NCBI GenBank assembly: GCA_017998555.1
Contig: JAGOCU010000058.1
Location: 2,782-9,717 of the forward strand
Direction: 5' to 3'
Origin: Thermoflexales bacterium
Lineage (GTDB): Bacteria > Chloroflexota > Anaerolineae > J036 > Brachytrichaceae
DNA length: 6,936 nucleotides
The notes beneath the pieces are model-generated. The model was given only the letters and a program-made list of their open reading frames with translations, was not told the origin of the DNA and did no database searches. The number at the start of each line of letters is the position of its first letter. Position 1 is the stretch's first letter. Positions 1 to 5,575 of the stretch are shown here, piece by piece. The position numbers were made by a program, and so were the translations under genes.

Positions 1-131
1 GCCTCGGTGGGCTTGGCCGCAGGCGCAGCCTGAGGCTGGGCACCGGCGCAGGCAGCAAGGCCGAGCGTCGCCGCGAGAGCGATGCCGAAATAGGTCAAAC
101 GAGACGGATTGGGACGGGTCGGGTTATCCAT
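1..131 (-). CDS. Lipoprotein N-terminus, partial (possibly a solute-binding protein)
   Basis: Only the first 43 codons are in the window; the gene runs off the left edge. Reading from the ATG at 131, the protein begins MDNPTRPNPSRLTYFGIALA, a short polar and basic start leading into a hydrophobic core. It ends in a lipobox, L-A-A-C, with the Cys at residue 28. After the Cys comes a low-complexity linker rich in Ala, Gln, Pro, Lys, Thr and Glu. This is a type II (lipoprotein) signal peptide, so the product should be lipid-anchored outside the cytoplasmic membrane. Linkers of this kind are typical of Chloroflexota ABC-transporter solute-binding proteins, but the functional domain is outside the window, so that role is only a guess. 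No strong Shine-Dalgarno sequence is visible. The start is chosen because it gives an ideal n-region length; another ATG at 136 is in a different frame. The gene lies downstream of the histidine kinase on the same strand but is separated from it by a large hairpin, so it is probably its own transcription unit. Confidence 0.8.
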   Translation of the reverse strand, partial: MDNPTRPNPSRLTYFGIALAATLGLAACAGAQPQAAPAAKPTE

Positions 132-153
132 GCCATCGACAATGACGCCGCTC

Positions 154-173
154 TGTGAACGCGCGCTTTCACA
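154..173. promoter_or_regulatory. Candidate operator: near-perfect 20-bp palindrome upstream of the lipoprotein gene
   Basis: The arms TGTGAA (154-159) and TTCACA (168-173) are exact inverted copies around an 8-base centre that contains the self-complementary GCGCGC. In total 18 of 20 positions are symmetric. The site lies 22 bases before the start codon of the lipoprotein gene at 131, where a repressor or activator site would overlap the promoter or leader. The half-sites resemble those of the CRP/FNR family (TGTGA/TCACA), but the spacing between them is 10 bases rather than 6, so a CRP site is not claimed. No -10/-35 pair can be assigned with confidence. Confidence 0.35.
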
Positions 174-195
174 AGTGTAACGAAAGGATTGCGAT

Positions 196-267
196 GCCGT
201 GTTTTCGTCCGCACGTGAGACGCCCCGGCGAAGCCGGGGGCGTCTCACGTGCGGACGAAAACACGGC
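196..267. terminator. 31-bp perfect hairpin behind the histidine kinase gene, probable transcription or RNA 3'-end element
   Basis: Bases 196-226 pair with 237-267 without a mismatch, giving a 31-bp stem. The 10-base loop region can itself fold a further GGC/GCC pairing (227-229 with 233-235) with one bulged G at 236. The element starts one base after the TAG of the kinase (269-271) and ends 64 bases before the lipoprotein start at 131. It therefore occupies the place of a terminator for the transporter-kinase operon. No run of U follows on either strand, so it is not a classical intrinsic terminator. Alternatives are a U-less terminator, an RNA-stabilising or RNase III-processed hairpin, or a small non-autonomous repeat. 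The structure is certain from the sequence; the function is inferred from position. Confidence 0.6.
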
Positions 268-268
268 G

Positions 269-1603
269 CTAGCCTTCGAGCGGCAATCGCAGGGTCACCG
301 CCGTGCCCCGGCCCAATTGGCTCTCGATCTTCAAGCGCGCGCCAACTTCCTCCGCCCGCTCGCGCATGCCCCGCAACCCGAATCGGGCATCGTCGAGGCT
401 CTCGAGATCAAAACCGGTCCCATCATCGGAGATCTGTATCTCGATCTCCGTCGGCGTTGTTTTCAGGCGCAGCGCAATCAGGCGGGCCTGGGCATGCCGA
501 CTGGCATTGTTGAGCGCCTCCTGCGCGATCCGGACGAGCGCCTCAGCCCGGCCGCGATCGAGGCCGGATTCGGCGCCGGATTGCTCGAAGGTCATGACCG
601 CCGAAGAGCGGGGCCCGATCTGATCCACCAGGCGCTGCAGGGCGGCGGCCAGGCCCTGCTCCTCCACCAGGTTCGCCCGAAGGTCGGTAATGGCCGCGCG
701 GGTGTCCCGCAAGCCATGGCGCACCACATCCTCGGCGGTGCGCAGGCTTTGCCGGGCGCGCGCCGGTTCGGTGTCGATGAGCGCGTCAACGGCTTTGAGC
801 TGCACATCGAGAGCGGCCAGCGTGTGGGCCAGCGTGTCGTGCAGATCGCGCGCCAGGCGGACGCGCTCGCGGCTCGCCGCCAGTTGCTCACTCACCCGCG
901 ACTGCGCGGCAAGCTGGTGGTTGGCCTGGCGCAAATGGGCCTGCTCGTCCCGCAATTGGTCGGCCAGCGTGCCCACAAAGATCGACGTGACCGCAATCGC
1001 CAGCGCCTGGGCGCCAAACGCGGCCAGGTTGAAGCGCAAAAGGGACAAGGTCGTGATATCCACTGCGACGAGACCCGCGGCATTGAGCAGAATCGCGAGC
1101 CCCGCCCAGCGCAACGACGCGTGGCGTCCGCCCAGCCACGACCCCAGCATGCTCGGGATGAGCGCCAACAGGAGTGGCACCCCAAAGCCGGATCGAAGGA
1201 AGACCAGCGGCTGAGGGAAACCTGTCTCGACCGCCACGCGCCCGCGCCGCAGCGCTTCGGCGCCGCCAAACACGCCTTCCACCGGAAGCGCGCGCAACAT
1301 CGCCTGAAAGACGACGCCTTCGAGCATCTGCCCGACCAGAATCGCCACCAGCAGCCCGGAGATGAAGCGCGCCGTCACCCACCCCCTGGACGGCGCGACA
1401 AAGGTCAGCACCAGCAGACCCAGCGAGGGCAGCGACGCCAGGGCGACCAGACCTATCACACCCGCGTCAAACGCCAGCGTCGCGCCAATCAAACCGACCA
1501 CGTCCAGAACCAGGCGCAATCCCAGGCTGACCTGCACCAGCCGCAGCAGCGTGGCGAGCGGCGCGCGGCCGGCGGGCGCCACATTTGGCAGCGTCTGGTT
1601 CAT
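269..1603 (-). CDS. NarL/DesK-family sensor histidine kinase, membrane-bound
   Basis: The 444-residue product is a two-component sensor kinase. Residues about 15-212 contain several hydrophobic stretches (roughly 20-45, 50-70, 80-100, 140-158, 165-190 and 192-212), consistent with about five or six membrane segments and little extracytoplasmic domain. A predicted coiled linker (about 215-245) leads to a HisKA_3 dimerisation domain with the motif ARDLHDTLAH, in which His255 is the expected phosphoacceptor. The HATPase_c domain follows: N-box QEALNNASRH (361-370), G1 box DDGTGFD (393-399) and G2 box GLRGMRERA (409-417). All catalytic boxes look intact. The gene begins 9 bases after the permease stop codon and has no clear ribosome-binding site, so it is probably translationally coupled to the permease. 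Kinases of this family normally phosphorylate LuxR/NarL-type DNA-binding regulators. None is encoded beside it here, and the next gene downstream is a lipoprotein behind a hairpin. The sensed signal is unknown; the operon suggests one linked to the transporter. Confidence 0.93.
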   Translation of the reverse strand: MNQTLPNVAPAGRAPLATLLRLVQVSLGLRLVLDVVGLIGATLAFDAGVIGLVALASLPSLGLLVLTFVAPSRGWVTARFISGLLVAILVGQMLEGVVFQAMLRALPVEGVFGGAEALRRGRVAVETGFPQPLVFLRSGFGVPLLLALIPSMLGSWLGGRHASLRWAGLAILLNAAGLVAVDITTLSLLRFNLAAFGAQALAIAVTSIFVGTLADQLRDEQAHLRQANHQLAAQSRVSEQLAASRERVRLARDLHDTLAHTLAALDVQLKAVDALIDTEPARARQSLRTAEDVVRHGLRDTRAAITDLRANLVEEQGLAAALQRLVDQIGPRSSAVMTFEQSGAESGLDRGRAEALVRIAQEALNNASRHAQARLIALRLKTTPTEIEIQISDDGTGFDLESLDDARFGLRGMRERAEEVGARLKIESQLGRGTAVTLRLPLEG

Positions 1604-1612
1604 GGGTGGCGA

Positions 1613-2824
1613 TTACTCGTAACGCAGCGCGTCGACGGGCACGAGCCGGCTCGCTCGCCAGGCCGGGTACAGCCCGAAGACAACGCCGATCAGGACGGAG
1701 AACCCAAACGACACGATGATCGTGCCGGGCGCCACCACGGGCTTGACAAAGCCGGGGACGTTTCCGGCCGCCGCGGAAATCGCCAGGCCAAATCCGACCC
1801 CGATCAGGCCCGCGACCGCGCTGACTGTAAGAGCTTCGACGAGAAACTGGCTGAGAATGTTCGCCCGGCGCGCGCCGAGGGCCTTGCGCACGCCAATTTC
1901 GCGGGTGCGCTCGGTCACACTCACCAGCATGATGTTCATGATCCCGATGCCGCCCACCAGGAGGGAGATCGCGCCGACGGCCCCCAGGAAGATCGTCAGG
2001 AACGTGGCGATGGACTCGAGGTTGCTGGCGATCTCAGCCTGATCGACCAGTCGGAAATCATCGGCCTGGGCATCGCCCAAGTTGTGCTGCGCCCGCAGCA
2101 CGGCGGTGATGTCGGCCTTGACGGTTTCGGCCTTGGCCGTCGCGTTGGTTTCGATGTAGATATTCGAGACCGACTTCAAGCCCGTTGCCCGGCGCACAAA
2201 CAGCTTTTCCTGGGCGACGGTCAGCGGCACGTAGATCACATCATCCGGGTTGGATGGACCGAAGCCACCTTTCTTGTCAGCCACTCCGGCCACCCGAAAG
2301 GGGACATTGTCGATCAGGACAGTCTGCCCGACCGCGCCACCCGCCGGAAAGAGCACATCCGCCACCGTGGCGCCCATGATCGCATCGCGCGTGCGCAGAT
2401 CGATCTCCTGCTGGGTGAACACGGCCCCATCGCTCAGGGTGATATTGCGGATGGTGAACATGTCGGGGGTCGTGCCGGCGACTTGGGTACTGCGCTGATA
2501 GATTCCGGCTGCGGCCCGCGAGTTGCCTCGCACCTCCGGAACAACCCGCTCGGCACCGGGCACGCTGAGCGGATCCGCCAGCGCCGCAACGTCGTTGTTG
2601 GTCAGGCGCGCGGCTGCGTTGCGGCCGTCGGTCGAGATGGTCAGCAGGTTGCTGCCCAGGCTGCTCACCCGCGACGTGATGCCGCTGGACACGCCGGCCC
2701 CGATCGACAGGAGCGAAACGACAGAGGCCACCCCGATGATGACGCCAAGCATGGTCAGAATCGTGCGCAGCTTGTTGCTCGCCAGACTTTCGAGCGCGGT
2801 GCGGACGGTTTCGAAGATATTCAT
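1613..2824 (-). CDS. MacB/FtsX-type ABC transporter permease
   Basis: The 403-residue product has the standard type VII ABC permease layout. Transmembrane helix 1 lies at about 20-45. A large extracytoplasmic MacB_PCD domain follows (about 46-272). Three C-terminal helices are at about 275-302, 329-352 and 366-388. Family signatures are visible: the N-terminal segment with SNKLRTILTMLGVIIGVASV, the cytoplasmic turn SVTERTREIGVRKALGA (302-318) after helix 2, and the C-terminal YPAWRASRLVPVDALRYE. The start is set at the ATG at 2824, because residues from there match the family N-terminus. An open extension upstream to 2917 would overlap the ATPase gene and has no family character. A GAGG motif (2834-2837) precedes the ATG at a suitable distance. 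The ATPase stop is 13 bases upstream, so the two subunits are cotranscribed. In E. coli MacB these domains are one polypeptide; here they are separate, as in YknY/YknZ of Bacillus. The substrate cannot be read from the sequence. Confidence 0.93.
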   Translation of the reverse strand: MNIFETVRTALESLASNKLRTILTMLGVIIGVASVVSLLSIGAGVSSGITSRVSSLGSNLLTISTDGRNAAARLTNNDVAALADPLSVPGAERVVPEVRGNSRAAAGIYQRSTQVAGTTPDMFTIRNITLSDGAVFTQQEIDLRTRDAIMGATVADVLFPAGGAVGQTVLIDNVPFRVAGVADKKGGFGPSNPDDVIYVPLTVAQEKLFVRRATGLKSVSNIYIETNATAKAETVKADITAVLRAQHNLGDAQADDFRLVDQAEIASNLESIATFLTIFLGAVGAISLLVGGIGIMNIMLVSVTERTREIGVRKALGARRANILSQFLVEALTVSAVAGLIGVGFGLAISAAAGNVPGFVKPVVAPGTIIVSFGFSVLIGVVFGLYPAWRASRLVPVDALRYE

Positions 2825-2837
2825 ACGGAATGCCTCG

Positions 2838-3515
2838 CTATTTGCGCAGATCGCTCTCGATGCGTCCGTCGCGGATGGCGATAATACGTTTGGCGTGGCC
2901 TGCCACATTCGGATCATGGGTGACCAGCACGACGGTTATGCCGCGCTCGCGCTGCAGCGTTTCGAACAGGGCGAGGATTTCAGAGCCGGTCCGGCTGTCA
3001 AGCGCTCCGGTCGGCTCGTCGGCCAGGATCATGGTTGGCCGGGTGACGAGCGCGCGCGCGATGGCGACGCGCTGCTGCTGGCCGCCGGACAGCTCGGTGG
3101 GTCGATGGCGCAGACGCTCACCCAGGCCGACTGCCGTCAGGGCCTCAACGGCTCGTTTATGGCGCTCGCCGCCGCCCATACCGGCGTATCGCAGCGGCAA
3201 CTCCACATTCCGCAGGGCGGTCGCCTTCCCCAGCAGATTGAACTGCTGGAAGACAAAACCGATGTTCCGATTGCGGGCGGCCGCAAGCTGATCGTCGCCC
3301 AGCTTGCTCACGTCCTTGCCGTTCAGGTTGTAGGCCCCGGACGTGGGCACGTCAAGACAGCCCAGAATATTCATCAGGGTGCTCTTGCCGCTGCCGGACG
3401 GGCCGATGATGGCGACAAATTCACCGTCCTCGATCTTGAGGTCGACGCCATCCAAAGCATGGACGATTTCCACGCCCATCTTGTAGGTCTTCTTGATGTC
3501 TTTAAGTTCAATCAT
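2838..3515 (-). CDS. ABC transporter ATP-binding protein, MacB/LolD/YknY family
   Basis: The 225-residue protein is a single, complete nucleotide-binding domain of the usual length for stand-alone MacB/LolD-type ATPases. All catalytic motifs are present: Walker A GPSGSGKST (38-46, Lys44), Q-loop VFQQFNLL (Gln90), ABC signature LSGGQ (142-146), Walker B ILADEP (Asp166, Glu167), D-loop ALDS (171-174) and the H-loop histidine (His200 in VTHD). The sequence MNILGCLDVPTSG after Walker A and the FQQFNLL Q-loop are characteristic of the macrolide/lipoprotein-exporter subfamily. It should dimerise and drive the permease encoded immediately downstream. The start at 3515 gives the typical MIELKDIKKTY N-terminus; the upstream Shine-Dalgarno sequence is weak. 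The adaptor gene ends 71 bases upstream, and that gap shows no obvious terminator, so a single operon is likely. Confidence 0.96.
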   Translation of the reverse strand: MIELKDIKKTYKMGVEIVHALDGVDLKIEDGEFVAIIGPSGSGKSTLMNILGCLDVPTSGAYNLNGKDVSKLGDDQLAAARNRNIGFVFQQFNLLGKATALRNVELPLRYAGMGGGERHKRAVEALTAVGLGERLRHRPTELSGGQQQRVAIARALVTRPTMILADEPTGALDSRTGSEILALFETLQRERGITVVLVTHDPNVAGHAKRIIAIRDGRIESDLRK

Positions 3516-3586
3516 ATTGGGCTGCTCGGATCAACTCGGAAGCCGCCGGGGAAGACGGATTGGGAGCTGCATGAGCGTGTGCCGTC

Positions 3587-5239
3587 CTACGGGTTTGGAC
3601 CGCCGCCCGGAAAGCCGCCACCGCCGCCAATTCCTGGAATCGGGATGCCCTGCTGCTGCCCGCCCGCGGCGGGCGCCGCGGCGGCGGCGATTTCGACCTG
3701 ATCGCCGACGGCAAGTCCGCTCCGAATTTCCGTCAGGGCCGTGCCCCGCAGGCCCGTTTCGACCGTAACGGACTCGGTCGTCCCGTCGGCCTTCACCCGC
3801 TTGACCACACTGCTGCGGGTCGCCCGGTCGAGCGATACGGCCCGATTGGGCACCACCAGAACATCACTGGCGCCGCCGATGATGACCTCGGACGTGCCGC
3901 TCATGCCAAGCAGGAAATTGGGGCGAACGAAACCCGCCGCAAAGCCGCCGGCGCCAGCCGGGCGCTGTCCGGCCGCTCCAGCGGGGGGTGCCTGCCCACC
4001 CGCGCCGGGTCCGCGCGCACCCGTGGCATTCGTGCCGCTCACGACGGTCCCACCAGCGGCAGCCGTCCCGGTAATGATCGCTCCGCCCGGAGGCAGCGCG
4101 CCACCCGCCCCAAGGCGGACAGCCGCGATATCGAAGCCCAGGCGGACCTTGAAGGTCACGACGTTTGTCGAAGCAGTCGCCGCCGGCGCAATGGCTTCCA
4201 CCGTCGCCGAAATGGGAACCTGGGCGAAGGCCTGCAGGGTCACCCGGGCAGGCATGCCGACGCGCACGTTGCCAATATCGGCTTCGTCCACATCGATCTC
4301 GAAATACGGCCGGGCAATATCAGAGACCTCGAAGGCCGTCTGACCGCCGCTGGCATAGTCGCCCGGGTCAAAGCTGACTTTCGTGACAACTCCGTCAAAG
4401 GGCGCCACTACGGTTGAGAGCTTCACATTTGTCTCGGCTTGCTGCCAGGCGATGAAGGCCTGATCAACCTTCGCCTTGGCCTGGGCGATCGTCTCTGGCG
4501 CGATAGGCGCCAGCAGACCATCGAGCTTCGCCTGGGCCGAGGCAATCTGTGCGCTCGCCGACGCGAACTGGCTATTGGCCGGTTTTTCGTAGGCCTTGTC
4601 GAGATTCGCCTTGGCCGCCTGCCAGGTGTTTGTCGCCTGTTCCAATGTCACCGCGGGAGCCGAGCCCACAATGCCGGCCGGGTTGCGCCGATACTGCTGA
4701 TCGTAGGCCGCCTGCGCGGACCGCAGCGATGCGTCCGCGTTGGCCAGGGTCGCCTTGAGATTGGCCACTTCGTTATCGCTGGGCGCCTTGAAGAGGTCGT
4801 TATAGGCCGCCCTGGCGCTGTCGAGTGCGGCCTGGGCCGACTTGACATCGTAATCGTTGGGACCCTTGATGGTTTGGCTATAGGATGCCTGCGCGCTGAC
4901 GTAATTGAAGTACTGCGACTGAGCGGACAGCACCAGATCTGACGTGTCCAGCGCGCCGAGCGGCTGGCCGGTCTTCACGGCTTCGCCCTCTTTGACCGTG
5001 ATCGTGACCACTGTGCCTGAGCGCGGGAAGACCAGCGAAGCGGCGCCGCGGGGCGTGATCTTGCCGGTTGCGACGATCTTGTTCTCAATGGCGCCCTTTT
5101 CCACGGTGTAGCGGGTTGCGGCCGGGCGCGCCGTCTGCGCCGCGGCGGCGTTGGCGCCGCCAAAAGGCGTGTTGGCGCAAGCGGACAGAAGCAAAGCGCT
5201 GGCTGCCACGACCCCAGCAAGATGATGAATACGACGCAT
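3587..5239 (-). CDS. MacA/HlyD-like periplasmic adaptor (membrane fusion) lipoprotein of the ABC exporter
   Basis: The 550-residue product is the adaptor subunit of the exporter. It starts with a lipoprotein signal, MRRIHHLAGVVAASALLLSAC, with lipobox L-S-A-C and the anchored Cys at 21. Residues 44-100 form the first half of a biotinyl-lipoyl-like domain (SGTVVTITVKEGEAVKTGQP). Residues about 102-275 are Ala/Gln/Lys-rich helices forming the long coiled-coil hairpin. The second lipoyl half follows (VVAPFDGVVTKVSFDPGDYA, from 277), then a beta-barrel with DVDEADIGNVRVGMPARVTL and a membrane-proximal domain (about 460-516). Two features are unusual: a Gly/Ala/Pro-rich insertion at about 376-437 and a Gly/Pro-rich C-terminal tail (517-550). 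The start at 5239 is chosen because it gives the lipobox signal and has a strong GGAGGG ribosome-binding site (5243-5248). The frame stays open to 5587 but that extension is not protein-like. This is the first gene of the operon. Lipid anchoring is the usual arrangement in YknX-like adaptors of organisms without a TolC-type partner. Confidence 0.92.
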   Translation of the reverse strand: MRRIHHLAGVVAASALLLSACANTPFGGANAAAAQTARPAATRYTVEKGAIENKIVATGKITPRGAASLVFPRSGTVVTITVKEGEAVKTGQPLGALDTSDLVLSAQSQYFNYVSAQASYSQTIKGPNDYDVKSAQAALDSARAAYNDLFKAPSDNEVANLKATLANADASLRSAQAAYDQQYRRNPAGIVGSAPAVTLEQATNTWQAAKANLDKAYEKPANSQFASASAQIASAQAKLDGLLAPIAPETIAQAKAKVDQAFIAWQQAETNVKLSTVVAPFDGVVTKVSFDPGDYASGGQTAFEVSDIARPYFEIDVDEADIGNVRVGMPARVTLQAFAQVPISATVEAIAPAATASTNVVTFKVRLGFDIAAVRLGAGGALPPGGAIITGTAAAGGTVVSGTNATGARGPGAGGQAPPAGAAGQRPAGAGGFAAGFVRPNFLLGMSGTSEVIIGGASDVLVVPNRAVSLDRATRSSVVKRVKADGTTESVTVETGLRGTALTEIRSGLAVGDQVEIAAAAAPAAGGQQQGIPIPGIGGGGGFPGGGPNP

Positions 5240-5379
5240 TTTCCCTCCAAGAATCCATTTGCTCGGCCGTTGACTCGCTGACACAACCTTTTCCCGAGGC
5301 GATATCCCCTGCCGAAATGGACCAGCCAGCAATTCCTTGCCGATTCGACGCAACATCTTATGAGCGTCCTTCGACGCGA

Positions 5380-5392
5380 CCCAGTGACTGGG
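5380..5392. promoter_or_regulatory. 13-bp perfect palindrome, candidate operator of the exporter operon
   Basis: CCCAGT (5380-5385) and ACTGGG (5387-5392) are exact inverted copies around a single central G. GAC and GTC flank them with one extra G on the right, extending partial symmetry to 5378-5395. The site lies about 140 bases upstream of the adaptor start codon, a plausible position for an activator such as the partner regulator of the operon-encoded kinase. Palindromes of this length occur by chance at modest frequency, so the assignment is tentative. Confidence 0.25.
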
Positions 5393-5420
5393 GTCATGGA
5401 TTGCTGAGGGAAGGGTAAGA

Positions 5421-5483
5421 ACCCGTTTCCCAAACGCGACAGGGGCTGGCATAGCCAGCCCCTGTCGCGTTTGGGAAACGGGT
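5421..5483. repeat. 30-bp perfect inverted repeat (long hairpin) in the divergent promoter region
   Basis: Bases 5421-5450 pair with 5454-5483 without a mismatch, around the three-base loop ATA. The element lies 92 bases upstream of the fad start codon and 181 bases upstream of the adaptor start, between divergent genes, so it is not at the 3' end of either known gene. On the complement strand the stem is followed by a short T-rich stretch (TCTT), too weak for a standard terminator. It could insulate the two transcription units from each other, act as a leader attenuator for one of them, be a large operator, or be a non-autonomous repeat element. Its sequence is unrelated to the hairpin at 196-267, although length and perfection are nearly the same. 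Confidence 0.7.
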
Positions 5484-5575
5484 ACCATAGGGTTCGCGCG
5501 CGGCGAACTGCGCGCGCCCGTCGGCTGATGGCGTCGCCGCATTTGCGGTCTCGCCGCCGGCTTCATTGAGGAAAC

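Larger units (their letters stand above)
5240..5575. promoter_or_regulatory. Divergent intergenic region between the exporter operon and the fad gene
   Basis: These 336 bases separate two genes transcribed away from each other, so they must hold both promoters. I cannot assign a convincing -10/-35 pair on either strand. Visible contents are: the GGAGGG ribosome-binding site of the adaptor (5243-5248, complement strand); a TTCGACGC direct repeat (5344-5351 and 5370-5377); a small hairpin GCGTC/GACGC (5364-5377); a 13-bp palindrome (5380-5392); the 30-bp hairpin (5421-5483); a short inverted repeat GTTCGC/GCGAAC (5492-5508); and the GAGG ribosome-binding site of the fad gene (5568-5571). Open frames crossing the region have no protein-like features, and I see no gene in it. 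Confidence 0.6.

Noticed and set aside
196..267. CRISPR-like or tandem repeat
   Set aside because: There is a single inverted repeat only, with no repeated unit-spacer pattern here or elsewhere in the window.
155..2884. A 909-codon open frame on the plus strand spanning the kinase and permease genes
   Set aside because: It is exactly codon-aligned with both minus-strand genes, which share one register across their 9-base gap. Antisense stops would need TTA, CTA or TCA codons in the real genes, and these are rare at high GC. The permease stop TAA reads as TTA on the other strand. The translation has an Arg/Gln/His/Asp-rich composition with no domain.
2825..2917. A 31-codon N-terminal extension of the permease
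   Set aside because: It overlaps the 3' end of the ATPase gene and precedes the family-typical N-terminus MNIFETVRTALESL, which has a GAGG motif upstream.
2523..3701. A 392-codon plus-strand open frame across the ATPase gene
   Set aside because: It is codon-aligned antisense to the ATPase, whose full set of catalytic motifs shows the minus strand is the coding one. The part beyond the gene has no recognisable features.
5068..5418. A 116-codon plus-strand open frame ending three bases before the long hairpin, considered as a small gene with its terminator
   Set aside because: More than half of it is antisense to the adaptor's signal peptide and first domain. The remainder has no ribosome-binding site at an internal start and no recognisable protein features.
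5421..5483. Insertion sequence end or transposon remnant
   Set aside because: No transposase fragment is nearby and no flanking target duplication is visible, so a mobile origin cannot be supported from this window.
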